Positions 43,332-53,078 of a stretch of DNA of 64,000 nucleotides are shown here, in pieces. The stretch's first letter is position 1, and every line of letters begins with the position of its first letter. The DNA is from an uncultured bacterium. Lineage in GTDB: Bacteria; Cyanobacteriota; Vampirovibrionia; Gastranaerophilales; Gastranaerophilaceae. The stretch is from contig CAJMSH010000006.1 of NCBI GenBank assembly GCA_905216055.1, forward strand, positions 62,001-126,000, read 5' to 3'. Position numbers and translations under genes: made by a program. The notes beneath the pieces are model-generated. The model was not told the DNA's origin, did not search any database, and was given only the letters and a program-made list of their open reading frames with translations.

Positions 43332-44147
43332 ATGAAAAAGATATATGTAATAACTGGCTCGACATCAGGTATAGGGAAAGCTTTGCTTGAAGCATTGTCT
43401 AAGGATAATACTGTATTTGCAGGCTATCGTAACGAAAAATATGTTGAAAATTTGGAGAAAATTGGTGCTATTCCTTTTTATATCGATATGGAGAGGAAGG
43501 AAGCTATTGCTCAAGCTTGTGCTTTTATAAAATCAAAAACTGATAAAATTGATACTATAATTAATGTTGCAGGCTGTGTTGTTGCAGGAGTTATGGAACA
43601 AATTTCTGTTGATAATATAAGAAAACAGTTTGAAGTTAATACATTTTCTCATTTGGATTTTACACAAAAACTTTTGCCTCTATTGAATGATGGTAAAGTT
43701 ATTAATATAAGCTCAATGTCAAGCTTTGGGATATTCCCTTTTGTCGCTCCTTATTGTGCTTCTAAAAGAGCTTTGGATATTTTGTTTAACGCAATGTCTG
43801 TTGAAAGCGGATTGAAAGTTGTTTCAATAAAACCGGGTGTGATTGCAACTCCATTGTGGGACAAGTCTGTTGAATTGAATAAAGATGCAATTAACAATTG
43901 CACAGGCTATGATAAAGAAATGAAGTATATGGTTGCAAATGCTCATAAAAACGGAAAAGAAGGATTGAGCGTTGATAAAGTTGTTAGCTTAATATTAAAA
44001 GTTGATAAAATGGACAATCCAAAACCTTCTTACACCGTAGGTTTTGATGCAAAGGTTGCAGAAATTGTGTCGAAACTTCCACAAGGGATTATAAATAAAT
44101 TAATAAAACAAGGGATAAAAGCTAAGATTTCTTCCGTAAAATATTAG
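43332..44147 (+). CDS. Short-chain dehydrogenase/reductase
   Basis: Cofactor motif TGSTSGIG (8-15), NVAG (78-81), catalytic Ser128, Tyr141 and Lys145 (YCASK), and PGVIATPLWD. 271 residues. The C-terminal part after 210 resembles SDRs acting on steroid- or retinol-like lipids, but no substrate can be named. It lies 18 bases after pilC, likely read through from the pilus operon. Confidence 0.85.
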   Translation: MKKIYVITGSTSGIGKALLEALSKDNTVFAGYRNEKYVENLEKIGAIPFYIDMERKEAIAQACAFIKSKTDKIDTIINVAGCVVAGVMEQISVDNIRKQFEVNTFSHLDFTQKLLPLLNDGKVINISSMSSFGIFPFVAPYCASKRALDILFNAMSVESGLKVVSIKPGVIATPLWDKSVELNKDAINNCTGYDKEMKYMVANAHKNGKEGLSVDKVVSLILKVDKMDNPKPSYTVGFDAKVAEIVSKLPQGIINKLIKQGIKAKISSVKY

Positions 44148-44226
44148 ATAATATTATATTATTACCTTTTTAGTGATTACAAAATAATATATTCATGTTA
44201 AAGTGATTTCAAAGAGGTAAGAATAT

Positions 44227-45531
44227 ATGAAAATAGCTTTGTTAAATCACGGATGTGCAAAAAATTTGGTTGACAGTGAATTGATGCTTGGGCTTTTAGC
44301 TCAGAAAGGTTATCAGATTACACTTGACGAAAATGATGCTGATATTGTTGTTGTGAATACTTGTTCTTTTATTCATGATGCAGAAAAAGAATCTGTTCAA
44401 GCTATTTTGCAACTTGTTAATGACGGGAAAAAAGTTATTGTTACTGGTTGTCTGCCTCAAAAGTACAAAAGTGAATTAAAGAAAGCTATACCGGAAATTT
44501 CAGGAATGATTGGAACTTCCGATATAAATGAAATTGTTGAAGTTGTTGAACATGTTGCTCATAACAAAAAATATACAGAACATGTATCGGAAAAACCTGA
44601 TTATATTTATCCTGAAAATGTTGAAAGACAACAAATTACGGTCGGCGCAAGCTCTTATTTGAAAATAGCTGATGGGTGTAATTATCATTGCGGATATTGT
44701 ATTATCCCAAATCTTAGAGGTGAATATCATTCAAGAACTATTGAAAATATTTTGGAAGAAGCTAAAAATCTTGTAAATAAAGGTGTAACTGAAATTGTTT
44801 TGATAGCTCAAGATACTACAAGTTATGGGATTGATTTGTACGGAAAACAAGCATTGCCAAAACTTTTGGAAGAATTAAATAAAATAGAAGGTTTGGGGTG
44901 GATAAGAATAATGTATGCTTATCCGACTCAGGTTACGGATGAGCTAATCGATGCGATTGCAAGATTGGATAAGGTCGCAAAATATATTGATTTGCCGCTT
45001 CAACATTGTAATGCTGAAATATTAAAGGCTATGCGCAGACCTGTAATGGATTATGAAGTGTTGGTTAATAAAATTCGGACAAAAATACCTAATGTTGCTA
45101 TAAGAACTGCTTTCATAGTAGGTTATCCGGGAGAAACCGATGAACAGTTTAATGAATTGTATGAATTTGTTAAACGTGTAAGATTTGATAAAATGGGCGT
45201 CTTTGAATATTCAAGAGAAAAAAATACGGTATCTTATTCAATGGATGAGCAGGTTCCGGCAAAAATTAAAAAACAAAGACATAAAAAATTAATGAGCTTG
45301 CAGCAAAAGATTTCAAGAGAAATCAATGAAGCTTATGTTGGAAAAGTCCTTCCTTGTATCGTTGAAGGATATACTGATGATGGAGTTGTTATTATGCGTT
45401 CTGAACATGATGCTCCGGAAATTGACGGAATGGTTTATGCTTCATCTGAAAAATCGGTTGTTCCTGGTGATATCGAAAATGTTAAGATTGAACGTGCCGA
45501 TGAATACGATTTGTTTGGAGTTTTACAATAA
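44227..45531 (+). CDS. rimO: Ribosomal protein S12 methylthiotransferase
   Basis: Radical-SAM methylthiotransferase acting on Asp88 of S12. N-terminal UPF0004 domain with Cys10, Cys46 and Cys75 for one 4Fe-4S cluster; the SAM cluster is CNYHCGYC (Cys151, 155, 158); TRAM domain at the C-terminus. The sequence GRIPNLRGEY-like IIPNLRGEYHSR and PLQHCNAEILKAMRRP fit RimO rather than MiaB. 434 residues, ribosome-binding site AGAGGTAAG. Confidence 0.93.
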   Translation: MKIALLNHGCAKNLVDSELMLGLLAQKGYQITLDENDADIVVVNTCSFIHDAEKESVQAILQLVNDGKKVIVTGCLPQKYKSELKKAIPEISGMIGTSDINEIVEVVEHVAHNKKYTEHVSEKPDYIYPENVERQQITVGASSYLKIADGCNYHCGYCIIPNLRGEYHSRTIENILEEAKNLVNKGVTEIVLIAQDTTSYGIDLYGKQALPKLLEELNKIEGLGWIRIMYAYPTQVTDELIDAIARLDKVAKYIDLPLQHCNAEILKAMRRPVMDYEVLVNKIRTKIPNVAIRTAFIVGYPGETDEQFNELYEFVKRVRFDKMGVFEYSREKNTVSYSMDEQVPAKIKKQRHKKLMSLQQKISREINEAYVGKVLPCIVEGYTDDGVVIMRSEHDAPEIDGMVYASSEKSVVPGDIENVKIERADEYDLFGVLQ

Positions 45532-45550
45532 TTGAATATTATAGTATAAT
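45522..45550 (+). promoter_or_regulatory. Promoter of the flippase gene
   Basis: TTTACA (45522-45527) at the end of rimO, 17-base spacer, perfect TATAAT (45545-45550), 23 bases before the ATG. Confidence 0.65.
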
Positions 45551-45573
45551 TATTCAAGAGTATAGGGGTGATA

Positions 45574-47031
45574 ATGGAATTTGTAGAGAATAGAGAAGTT
45601 GAAAAAGAACAATTAAAAGCTATTTTTCGTGATATGGTAAAGTATTCGCCATCAAAAATTATTGGCATGCTAGGTAATGCGATTATTGTTCCTGTTTATA
45701 CAAGTTTGTTATCTCCTGATGAATATGGATTGTATTCGCTTTCAATAGCTCTATTGTCCTTCTTATGTATTATTTTTTCTGATTGGGTAGGACTTTCAGG
45801 GTTAAGATTTTTTAAACATCACCAGATGACTCAAGATATGCCCAAATATCTTACAACACTTGTTTCAATTCTTGTGACAAATATTTTTGTGATGTTTGTT
45901 GCGGCATTTGTTTTCAGGAATAATTTTTATTCATTTTTCCATATTCCTGTAAAATATTTCTTGGCAATTTTGGTTTTGATTATTCCTGTTGCTATAAGAG
46001 CTTTGTTATTCCAGTTATTGCGCGCTCAGTTGAAGTCTATGTCTTTTACTTTGTCAACAATAATTAATCAGTTTACTACAATTTTATTATCTGTATTTTT
46101 TATAAAATTCTTCCACCTCGGAGCTATGTCTTTGCTTTTAGGTATGGGAGTTTCTATATCTTTGATTGATTTATTGTTGATTTATCAGAGTAATTTAATT
46201 TCTTGGTTTAAGTTACAAAAAATAGAGTGGCCTTCTGTTGTTCCGATATTTAAGTACGGAATTCCTATTGCCGCAACTTCGTTGAGTGCTTGGATAATAA
46301 ACCAAAGTAACAAATTCATTATGAATAGTATTCATGGGTTTTCACAAGTCGGACTTGTCGGGGTTGCTTATGGGTTAACTTTACCACTTTTGATGACTAT
46401 ATTTTCGATAATTACGGTTGCTGCAATTCCAAGAATTATTAATATGTATGAAGAAAAAATTGATGTAAGACCTATTATTTCAAGATTTACAGGTTATTAT
46501 GTCATGATTGCATTGCCTGTTATTATTGTAATCTCTTTGTATGCAACGGATTATGTTCAGATGCTTTCTTCAAATGACAAATTCCAAGATGCTTTTAAAT
46601 TAATTCCATACTTTGCTTTTGGAACTTTCTTTATGGCACTTAGTGATTATACAACTTTGCAATATCACCTTGCGAACAAAACTTATATCGAATTTGTTAT
46701 GAAATTATTATCAGGAATAACAAATGTTGTTTTGAATATTTTATTAATCCCGAAAATGGGACTTGTCGGAGTTGGTATTGCAACTTTGGGCGCAAACTTC
46801 TTGTATTTCTTATTAAGTATAATTATTGTGTTACCGGGATTGGGATTGATTTTCCCAAGGCTTATTATGTCAAGAATGGTAATTTCATTTATTCCGTTTG
46901 TAGCTCTTTATTATGCTTTTGAAAAATTCGGAAATATTCCTGCATTGTTTGAGATGTTAGCATTAATGTTTGTATTTTATATTTGCTACTTTGGCTTGGC
47001 TAACACTGTTCTTAAACGTGTTGAAAAATAG
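45574..47031 (+). CDS. Polysaccharide (O-antigen) flippase, MATE/Wzx-like
   Basis: About 12-14 hydrophobic segments over 486 residues; the start VKYSPSKIIGMLGNAIIVPVYTSLLSPDEYGLYSL is typical of the oligosaccharide flippase family (MOP superfamily). It would move lipid-linked glycan across the inner membrane. The ATG at 45574 is chosen with AGGGG upstream; a GTG two codons earlier is the alternative. No glycosyltransferase cluster surrounds it, so its glycan is unknown. Confidence 0.85.
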   Translation: MEFVENREVEKEQLKAIFRDMVKYSPSKIIGMLGNAIIVPVYTSLLSPDEYGLYSLSIALLSFLCIIFSDWVGLSGLRFFKHHQMTQDMPKYLTTLVSILVTNIFVMFVAAFVFRNNFYSFFHIPVKYFLAILVLIIPVAIRALLFQLLRAQLKSMSFTLSTIINQFTTILLSVFFIKFFHLGAMSLLLGMGVSISLIDLLLIYQSNLISWFKLQKIEWPSVVPIFKYGIPIAATSLSAWIINQSNKFIMNSIHGFSQVGLVGVAYGLTLPLLMTIFSIITVAAIPRIINMYEEKIDVRPIISRFTGYYVMIALPVIIVISLYATDYVQMLSSNDKFQDAFKLIPYFAFGTFFMALSDYTTLQYHLANKTYIEFVMKLLSGITNVVLNILLIPKMGLVGVGIATLGANFLYFLLSIIIVLPGLGLIFPRLIMSRMVISFIPFVALYYAFEKFGNIPALFEMLALMFVFYICYFGLANTVLKRVEK

Positions 47032-47249
47032 TTTTATTTACTTAATATTTGTTTACATTCTAGCAAGAAATTTTGTTTTCGAATTTTATATTCTTGATAT
47101 TTAATAGTGTAGCAATATATTAAATATTCGTAATAAAAAATAGAAAATTAATTATTCTCTTGATAAGATGAATATATTAAATAAAACAATAGATCTCATA
47201 AGTATATTTTTTTATTCAACGTTAGGGAATCTCGAAAGGAATTACAAGC

Positions 47250-50200
47250 ATGATAAAGATAAAAGCTGGTCAAAGGAAGGTAGTCGCATCTGCATTAACA
47301 TTTTGTTTCTTTTTACAGCAATCTTTTTGTTTGCAGGTATTGGCAACTCAAATCTCCGGTGTAACAGGTGTTAATGGCGTTTATAATATTGATCCGACTG
47401 CTGTTAACGGTGATATCGGTTTTAGAAAATACGATAATTTTGATTTGAGTAAAGGTGATGTTGCAAACCTTATATTCAATAATTTGACTAATGGAAAAGA
47501 TATAAATACATTTATCAACCTTGTTGACAATCAAATTAATGTTCAAGGTATTGTCAATTCTGTAACCAAAGACGGCTCTTTTAATCCTGGCGGGCATGCC
47601 GTATTTGTTTCCCCTAACGGGATGGTTGTCGGTTCAAGCGGTGTCTTGAACGTAGGTTCTTTATCTGTTTTGACTCCTGAAAGTAATACTTATGAAGCTT
47701 ATAAAAGTAATTTGAGAGATGCAAGCAAAGCTCCTTCTTTATTACAAAATTATAGAGAAGAATTAGCAGCTCACGGTAATGGAGTTGTAAAAATTGATGG
47801 TAATGTACTTGCTCGTAATTTTGTTGATATAAATGCTGCTGATGTAAATGTCGCAAATAACGCTCTAATTATGTCAGGGGTAAAAAATTCAACTAAACTT
47901 ACTTCAAATGAACAAGCTAATGTGTTATTTAAAAGTTTAGTAAATACCAATAATTTAAATCCTGCAAATTCTTTTAGAAACGATAACGGCAGTATAAGAA
48001 TTGAATCTTATGGCGCAAATGGCGGTACTGCAATTGCAGGTAATATGAAGAATTTTGGTAAGGGTAATATAGAAATTATCAATACCGGTTCTAAAGGAAT
48101 TGATATTTCTGGCAGAACTTCAAACGCTTCAGGTGAAACTACTCTTGTAAATGCAAACGGTGATGTTAATGTTTCAGGGTTAGTTTTAAATAGAGGCGGT
48201 AAATTAGTTGTTGATAACAAAGGTTCAGGTGTTTTAATCGCATCCACTGGTATTTTGGATAATAGAAATGATGAATTAATTATTGCAAATACAGGTGTTA
48301 AGGGCGTTAATATTGAAAATGGCGCAAAAGTCTTAAATTATACTGATTCAGTAAATATCAATAACACAGGATTGAATGGTGTTAATGTAAAAGGACTTGT
48401 CAGCGCAAACGGTATTAATATAAATAATAAAGATTCAAATGTCGTAATTGGTGATAAGATAGGCAAAAATTATTTGACATCTTCCGGTAACGTAAATATT
48501 GATATTAATAATGGTAATTTATTAAATTACGGCACTAATGTAAATCTTATTAAAGCATCAAAGGATTTAAATATTAATGTTACAAACGGAGCTATCGGAC
48601 AGGAAGTTGGTCCATGTGACGGTGGTGTTTGTACAGGAATAGGACCTGAAGCAAGAGATTTGACAAAATCCGTTAATATTGCAGTAGATGGAAAAGTTAA
48701 TGCTGTAAGCTCAAAAGGTTCAAATCAATCTTTAGTAAATATTGCAAGTTTAGATAAAAATATGAATGTTGATAAAGTAAAGGCTGATGGCAGAGTTATT
48801 TTACTTGCTGACAGTTCTGTAAAAGGTTCTAAAGCTTTTGATATTGTAAATGCTTCATCAAATTCATCTGTTCCAAATGTTGAAGGTGCAGGAATTTCAA
48901 TGATTGCAAGCGGTAATATCGGTTCTAAAGATAACGCATTAACATTCAGACAAACTCAAGGAAATTTTGGTAAAGTTGATGAAAATTTAAATCACTCTTC
49001 AAATGCAAAATATGGCGTTGATATGCTTGCAATTAAAGATATCAATGTAAAAGGTATGGATTCTGCTGACGGTAAAAAACTTGATACAAATGTTTGCGGA
49101 ATTATATCAAGAGAAGGCAGTGTAAATGCTGAATTTTCCGGTGATACATATATAAGAGAAATTACCGCTAAAAATAATGTAGATTTAACAACTCGCGGTC
49201 AAAATATGTATATCGAAAATCTTGGAAATGTTCCTACATATCCACAAGATTATTACGGTAAAAACGGTAATATAAATCCTGAAAAAGTAAAAGTAACAGC
49301 ATTGGATTTAGGAACATCTTGGCCTGAAAATCCTGCAAATTCTACAATTATAATTAAAAATGGTACAATAAACGGCTCAGGTGAAGGCAGACCAGCTCAC
49401 GAACAAGATTTGACACTTGTTGCAGATAACGCTTATGCAGGCGGTTACTATTTTAATATGGGTAAAAATAGAGGTGAAGTAGAAAATTCGGATCCTCTTA
49501 GATTCAACCCATCTAGTGTAACAGAAGATAATAGAACTAATACAATAACAAATTCATCTGATGCGGCAAAACCTGTTTCAATCAGAGCAAAAGCAGTAAG
49601 ACCTGATGATGTTACAGCAATCGGCAAAGAAGAAGATGAACGTAACTACTATTATGGTGGAAGTTCACAAGGAAATGATGACGGATATGATGGTGTAAAA
49701 GATGATGATGGAAACTATGTTGATAATCCTTCTACAGATGATCAAGGAAACGAAAATGATGATGACAACGTAGTTGTTCCTAAAGATGATGATTCTGTTG
49801 TAGATACCGATAGTGATAGTGATACAGATATTGATACGGACACAGATACCGATACTGACATTGACACAGATTCTGATACCGATACAGATACAGATACCGA
49901 TATTGATACAGATACTGATATGGATACCGATACTGACATTGACACAGATTCTGATACCGATACTGAAATAGATTCAGATTCTGATTCAGATGCTGACACT
50001 GATACTGATAAGAACACTGATACAGATACGGATATTGACACTGATACGGACACGGACTCTGATACTGATGTAGACAGTGATTCAGATAGTGATAATGATA
50101 CAGATACTGATATGGACACAGATAATGATACCGATACAGATGTAGATACGGATTCTGATACTGATACAGATTCTGACACTGACACGGATTCCGATACTGA

Positions 50201-51077
50201 TACGGATTCAGATACGGACACAGATTCTGATACAGATACGGATTCAGATACTGATACGGATAATGATTCGGATAGTGATGATGATTCGGATGATGATAAC
50301 GATTCAGACAGTGATACAGATTCTGACACCGATACAGATAATGACACTGATACCGATACTGATGTAGATACTGATACCGATGCAGACACTGATACAGATT
50401 CCGATACTGATACGGATAATGATTCGGATTCAGATACTGATAATGATATGGATTCTGATACGGATAATGATGATGATATAGATTCAGATACAGATATAGA
50501 CACCGATACAGATGTAGATACTGATACTGATACGGATAGCGATTCAGACTCAGATATTGATAGTGATTCCGATACAGATACGGATTCCGATACAGATATT
50601 GATTTGGATTCTGATTCAGATATGGATTCTGACTCTGATGATGATGGCCATCCTGATAGACCGGATAGGAATGTTGATTATGGTAAGGAAGTTTATAAAC
50701 AACGTGTAGTTGATTATAGCGTTAACTCAATCGATAAACGTCAATATATGAGATTTAGTGCAAGAGATAACAGAAACCCTGTTCAATTAGCTAACAACAA
50801 TCAAATTGATTCTATACTTGATATTTCAAGGGGTGGAATAGCTGTAACTCACCATAATGATTTGAAAGTCGGTGATGTTGTTCCTGTTAATATTTCTTAC
50901 GGTAATTTGAATATAAATGCAGATGTCAAGATTGTTTCTGCAACAGACAGACGTGCCGGGGCTGAATTTATAAATCTTGATCAGGCTACAGCAAACAAAC
51001 TTCTTTATATGAATATATTATTAGAAGAACAAACTGCAGCAAGAAATACTGCAAATGACTTGTCTTATATAAAATAG
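47250..51077 (+). CDS. Haemagglutinin-type beta-helix adhesin with Asp-rich repeats and a C-terminal PilZ domain
   Basis: 1275 residues in four parts. Residues 1-33: signal peptide (ending VLATQ). About 34-210: TPS/haemagglutination-activity domain (ISGVTGVNGVYNIDP, NVQGIVNS, AVFVSPNGMVVGSSGVLNVG). About 210-840: parallel beta-helix-like repeats rich in Asn, Gly and Val, with INNTGLNGVNVKG-type turns. About 851-1133: Asp-Ser/Asp-Thr repeats with occasional Ile, Val, Met and Asn. About 1160-1255: a PilZ domain with R1164-QYM-R1168 and D1191-I-S1193-RG-G1196, the paired RxxxR and (D/N)xSxxG c-di-GMP motifs at usual spacing. An AAAGGA site precedes the ATG. No TpsB-type transporter is nearby. 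A surface adhesin with a cytoplasmic-type ligand domain is odd; see findings. Confidence 0.88.
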   Translation: MIKIKAGQRKVVASALTFCFFLQQSFCLQVLATQISGVTGVNGVYNIDPTAVNGDIGFRKYDNFDLSKGDVANLIFNNLTNGKDINTFINLVDNQINVQGIVNSVTKDGSFNPGGHAVFVSPNGMVVGSSGVLNVGSLSVLTPESNTYEAYKSNLRDASKAPSLLQNYREELAAHGNGVVKIDGNVLARNFVDINAADVNVANNALIMSGVKNSTKLTSNEQANVLFKSLVNTNNLNPANSFRNDNGSIRIESYGANGGTAIAGNMKNFGKGNIEIINTGSKGIDISGRTSNASGETTLVNANGDVNVSGLVLNRGGKLVVDNKGSGVLIASTGILDNRNDELIIANTGVKGVNIENGAKVLNYTDSVNINNTGLNGVNVKGLVSANGININNKDSNVVIGDKIGKNYLTSSGNVNIDINNGNLLNYGTNVNLIKASKDLNINVTNGAIGQEVGPCDGGVCTGIGPEARDLTKSVNIAVDGKVNAVSSKGSNQSLVNIASLDKNMNVDKVKADGRVILLADSSVKGSKAFDIVNASSNSSVPNVEGAGISMIASGNIGSKDNALTFRQTQGNFGKVDENLNHSSNAKYGVDMLAIKDINVKGMDSADGKKLDTNVCGIISREGSVNAEFSGDTYIREITAKNNVDLTTRGQNMYIENLGNVPTYPQDYYGKNGNINPEKVKVTALDLGTSWPENPANSTIIIKNGTINGSGEGRPAHEQDLTLVADNAYAGGYYFNMGKNRGEVENSDPLRFNPSSVTEDNRTNTITNSSDAAKPVSIRAKAVRPDDVTAIGKEEDERNYYYGGSSQGNDDGYDGVKDDDGNYVDNPSTDDQGNENDDDNVVVPKDDDSVVDTDSDSDTDIDTDTDTDTDIDTDSDTDTDTDTDIDTDTDMDTDTDIDTDSDTDTEIDSDSDSDADTDTDKNTDTDTDIDTDTDTDSDTDVDSDSDSDNDTDTDMDTDNDTDTDVDTDSDTDTDSDTDTDSDTDTDSDTDTDSDTDTDSDTDTDNDSDSDDDSDDDNDSDSDTDSDTDTDNDTDTDTDVDTDTDADTDTDSDTDTDNDSDSDTDNDMDSDTDNDDDIDSDTDIDTDTDVDTDTDTDSDSDSDIDSDSDTDTDSDTDIDLDSDSDMDSDSDDDGHPDRPDRNVDYGKEVYKQRVVDYSVNSIDKRQYMRFSARDNRNPVQLANNNQIDSILDISRGGIAVTHHNDLKVGDVVPVNISYGNLNINADVKIVSATDRRAGAEFINLDQATANKLLYMNILLEEQTAARNTANDLSYIK
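49800..50646 (+). repeat. Asp-Ser/Asp-Thr coding repeat array
   Basis: About 850 bases of degenerate six-base units (GAY followed by a Ser or Thr codon, sometimes Ile, Val, Met or Asn), encoding about 283 residues that are roughly half aspartate. Resembles staphylococcal SD-repeat stalks in composition. Longer near-identical blocks such as GATACGGATTCAGATAC recur, so slippage and length variation are likely. Confidence 0.9.
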
Positions 51078-51096
51078 AAAAATAAAAATACTGATA

Positions 51097-51140
51097 AAAA
51101 AATAAGCTGTTAACTTAATTGTTTAACAGCTTATTTTTAT
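51097..51140. terminator. Bidirectional terminator between the adhesin and the 588-residue gene
   Basis: AATAAGCTGTTAA (51101-51113) pairs perfectly with TTAACAGCTTATT (51123-51135), flanked by A- and T-runs. Confidence 0.85.
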
Positions 51141-52903
51141 ACGTATGCTGCGTGATTTAAACTAGAAATCCTTGCTCTTCTGATTTTTTGGAATCTGCTA
51201 TCTTGGCTTAAATCCCATTGAGGAACATAACCTTTCGTGCTGCCTGTGTATTGAGCTGGTGTGTTTTGGCTCATAAATAATGCTGCTGTTGATTGAATTC
51301 CGTTTGCAATTTTGCTCCAATCAAATTTTTGACTTGATTTTGCAGCTTTTGATGCAACGTTTTGGAATTTAGAAACTGTTTTTTCTCCAACAGATTTTCT
51401 TGCTTTTTTACTCAAGCCGCTAACAGTATTATTTTGTATTGTTCCTCCGGCTTCTGCAATATTTGTAGTAAATTCTTTAGTTGCTTCTGTTTGGGCATTT
51501 AATACAGTTGCATTATTTGATATTTTATCGTTTTTAATGTCATTGATTAAGTTTTTGCTAATATCTCCAGTTTTATCATTTGCCATATCACTTTGAAGTT
51601 TACTGCTTATGGATTTTTTCATTTCTTTTTCAGTCATACCGCCAAGATCTCCTGATTTGGCTAGTTGTTCTGCTTTTTCTTTTGCGGCTGTGTTTGCTGC
51701 AAGTTTTTGAGTTGCTTGATTTGCTTGTTCATCTATTTTGTTAAAAGTATTGCCAAGATCTTTAGTTGATTTAACAGCAGCTGTACCTGTTTGAACTGCA
51801 CTTGCTACACTTGTTAAGGCGCCTGTCAAATTGCCATCGGCTGCGTATGCGGCTGTTTTTGTCAAGTTTGCTGCAGTTTGACCATAGTTGCCAACCATTT
51901 CTACAACAGTTCCGACTTTTTGCATTATGTTACCTGTTGCAATTAAGGCTGCACCTGCTCCAAATAGACCGCTCATTGCTGATCCTAATGCAACAAGACC
52001 TTTACCTGCTACTGTTACAAGTTGTCCTGTTTGGGCTACAAGTGCACTGATTTGTTCAATTTTCGTTGCAACTTCAATTACTTTGTTAGTTTCGGATTGG
52101 TTTGATTCTATAGCTTTTGTATTTTGTTGGTTTACTTTTATGTAATTGTTGTTTGTCCTTTGCATTTGTTTAAGAGTTCTTGATGAACTTCTTTGCAAAG
52201 AATATATTTGGGTTCCGTTGCTTTGAACCAATGAAACTTTTGAGCCTATTAATGTTTGAAGTGCATTAATTCGGCTTTGATTTGCTTTTGATTGAGTCCC
52301 GTTTGTTGCATCGTTAATTGAAAAAGATGATGAACCAAGAAGTGAATTTAATTCATTTTGTGCGTTATCAATTTCTGTTTGTGCTTCTTCGGTTTCTTGA
52401 ACAAGTTTTTCAAGTTTGTCATTATCTTTTTTAAATTCTGCTTGTTGTTTTTGTAATTGTTCTTGGAATTTTTTATCGTCTTTTACTACTTGTTTATTAA
52501 GCTTTTGTGCGTTTGTATTAAATTTATCTACTGTTGTTTTATCGTTCTTAGTATCTTGAGTTAATGCTTCAACTTGTTCTCCGCTTGCTTCAGCACTTGC
52601 TGCTGCTGCTTTACCGTCTGAAACGTTATCAATATTCCCGAGATTGTCAGAAGTTGTTTGAGTTCCGGAACTACCAGTAGTAGTAGCTCTAGTGCCACCT
52701 GCAAATTCATTTAAGCTTTTTAAAGTATTAAGATCGTTTAATGAGCCTGTTGTTTGTAATGAAGCTTTTGCCTCCGGTGCATTAAAGATTGAACCTGTCA
52801 TCTTAAGATATTCAGGTTTGTTTGCAGAAGCTTTTTTAGCTTGAGTGCTAAAGTTAAGCTTGATTGCATCAATCTTATTCTGTTGTACATTAGATATCGG
52901 CAT
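51137..52903 (-). CDS. Large coiled-coil protein with a central Gly/Ala hydrophobic region
   Basis: Not recognised. 588 residues, no signal peptide. N-terminal Ser/Thr/Ala-rich disordered part (1-120), predicted coiled coil (about 141-190, KFQEQLQKQQAEFKKDNDKLE) and a second helical stretch to 285, then a glycine/alanine-rich hydrophobic block (about 286-345: VALGSAMSGLFGAGAALIATG), then Ala/Lys/Asn-rich helices. The order coiled coil, then glycine-containing hydrophobic hairpin, resembles pore-forming translocators of type III secretion in layout only; no sequence match is claimed. Convergent with the adhesin gene. Confidence 0.65.
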   Translation of the reverse strand: MPISNVQQNKIDAIKLNFSTQAKKASANKPEYLKMTGSIFNAPEAKASLQTTGSLNDLNTLKSLNEFAGGTRATTTGSSGTQTTSDNLGNIDNVSDGKAAAASAEASGEQVEALTQDTKNDKTTVDKFNTNAQKLNKQVVKDDKKFQEQLQKQQAEFKKDNDKLEKLVQETEEAQTEIDNAQNELNSLLGSSSFSINDATNGTQSKANQSRINALQTLIGSKVSLVQSNGTQIYSLQRSSSRTLKQMQRTNNNYIKVNQQNTKAIESNQSETNKVIEVATKIEQISALVAQTGQLVTVAGKGLVALGSAMSGLFGAGAALIATGNIMQKVGTVVEMVGNYGQTAANLTKTAAYAADGNLTGALTSVASAVQTGTAAVKSTKDLGNTFNKIDEQANQATQKLAANTAAKEKAEQLAKSGDLGGMTEKEMKKSISSKLQSDMANDKTGDISKNLINDIKNDKISNNATVLNAQTEATKEFTTNIAEAGGTIQNNTVSGLSKKARKSVGEKTVSKFQNVASKAAKSSQKFDWSKIANGIQSTAALFMSQNTPAQYTGSTKGYVPQWDLSQDSRFQKIRRARISSLNHAAYV

Positions 52904-53004
52904 AGCTCTCCTGCTTATTTAATCTCTCTTAAATATATAAAAACTTTATTTTTCGTCTAATTTCAGCATGTTTTCATGTTGTTACATTTGTTAATATTTA
53001 AAAT

Positions 53005-53033
53005 TTGCCTTAAAATTTTATTTTTGGTAAAAT
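53005..53033 (+). promoter_or_regulatory. Promoter of fabI
   Basis: TTGCCT (53005-53010), 17-base spacer, TAAAAT (53028-53033). Start predicted near 53040, about 38 bases before the ATG. Confidence 0.55.
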
Positions 53034-53078
53034 AAAAAATGTATTTTAGTTACGTAGTAATAGAGGGAGATATAGATT

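Noticed and set aside
47032..47249. c-di-GMP riboswitch in the adhesin leader, suspected because of the PilZ domain
   Set aside because: The 218-base leader is very A/T-rich and I could not find the conserved GEMM-type core.
47168..47374. Plus-strand frame of 68 residues before the adhesin
   Set aside because: Overlaps the adhesin start and signal peptide in another frame and has no ribosome-binding site.
49742..50503. Minus-strand open frame of 253 residues, nearly all Ser, Val, Glu and Leu
   Set aside because: Mirror of the Asp-Ser/Asp-Thr repeat of the adhesin; the repeat simply lacks stops on the other strand.
49800..50646. CRISPR array
   Set aside because: Repeats are six-base coding units without spacers and stay in frame in a long gene.
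51888..52145. Plus-strand frame of 85 residues opposite the 588-residue gene
   Set aside because: Antisense shadow without start signals; the minus-strand gene has consistent coiled-coil structure and its own start region.
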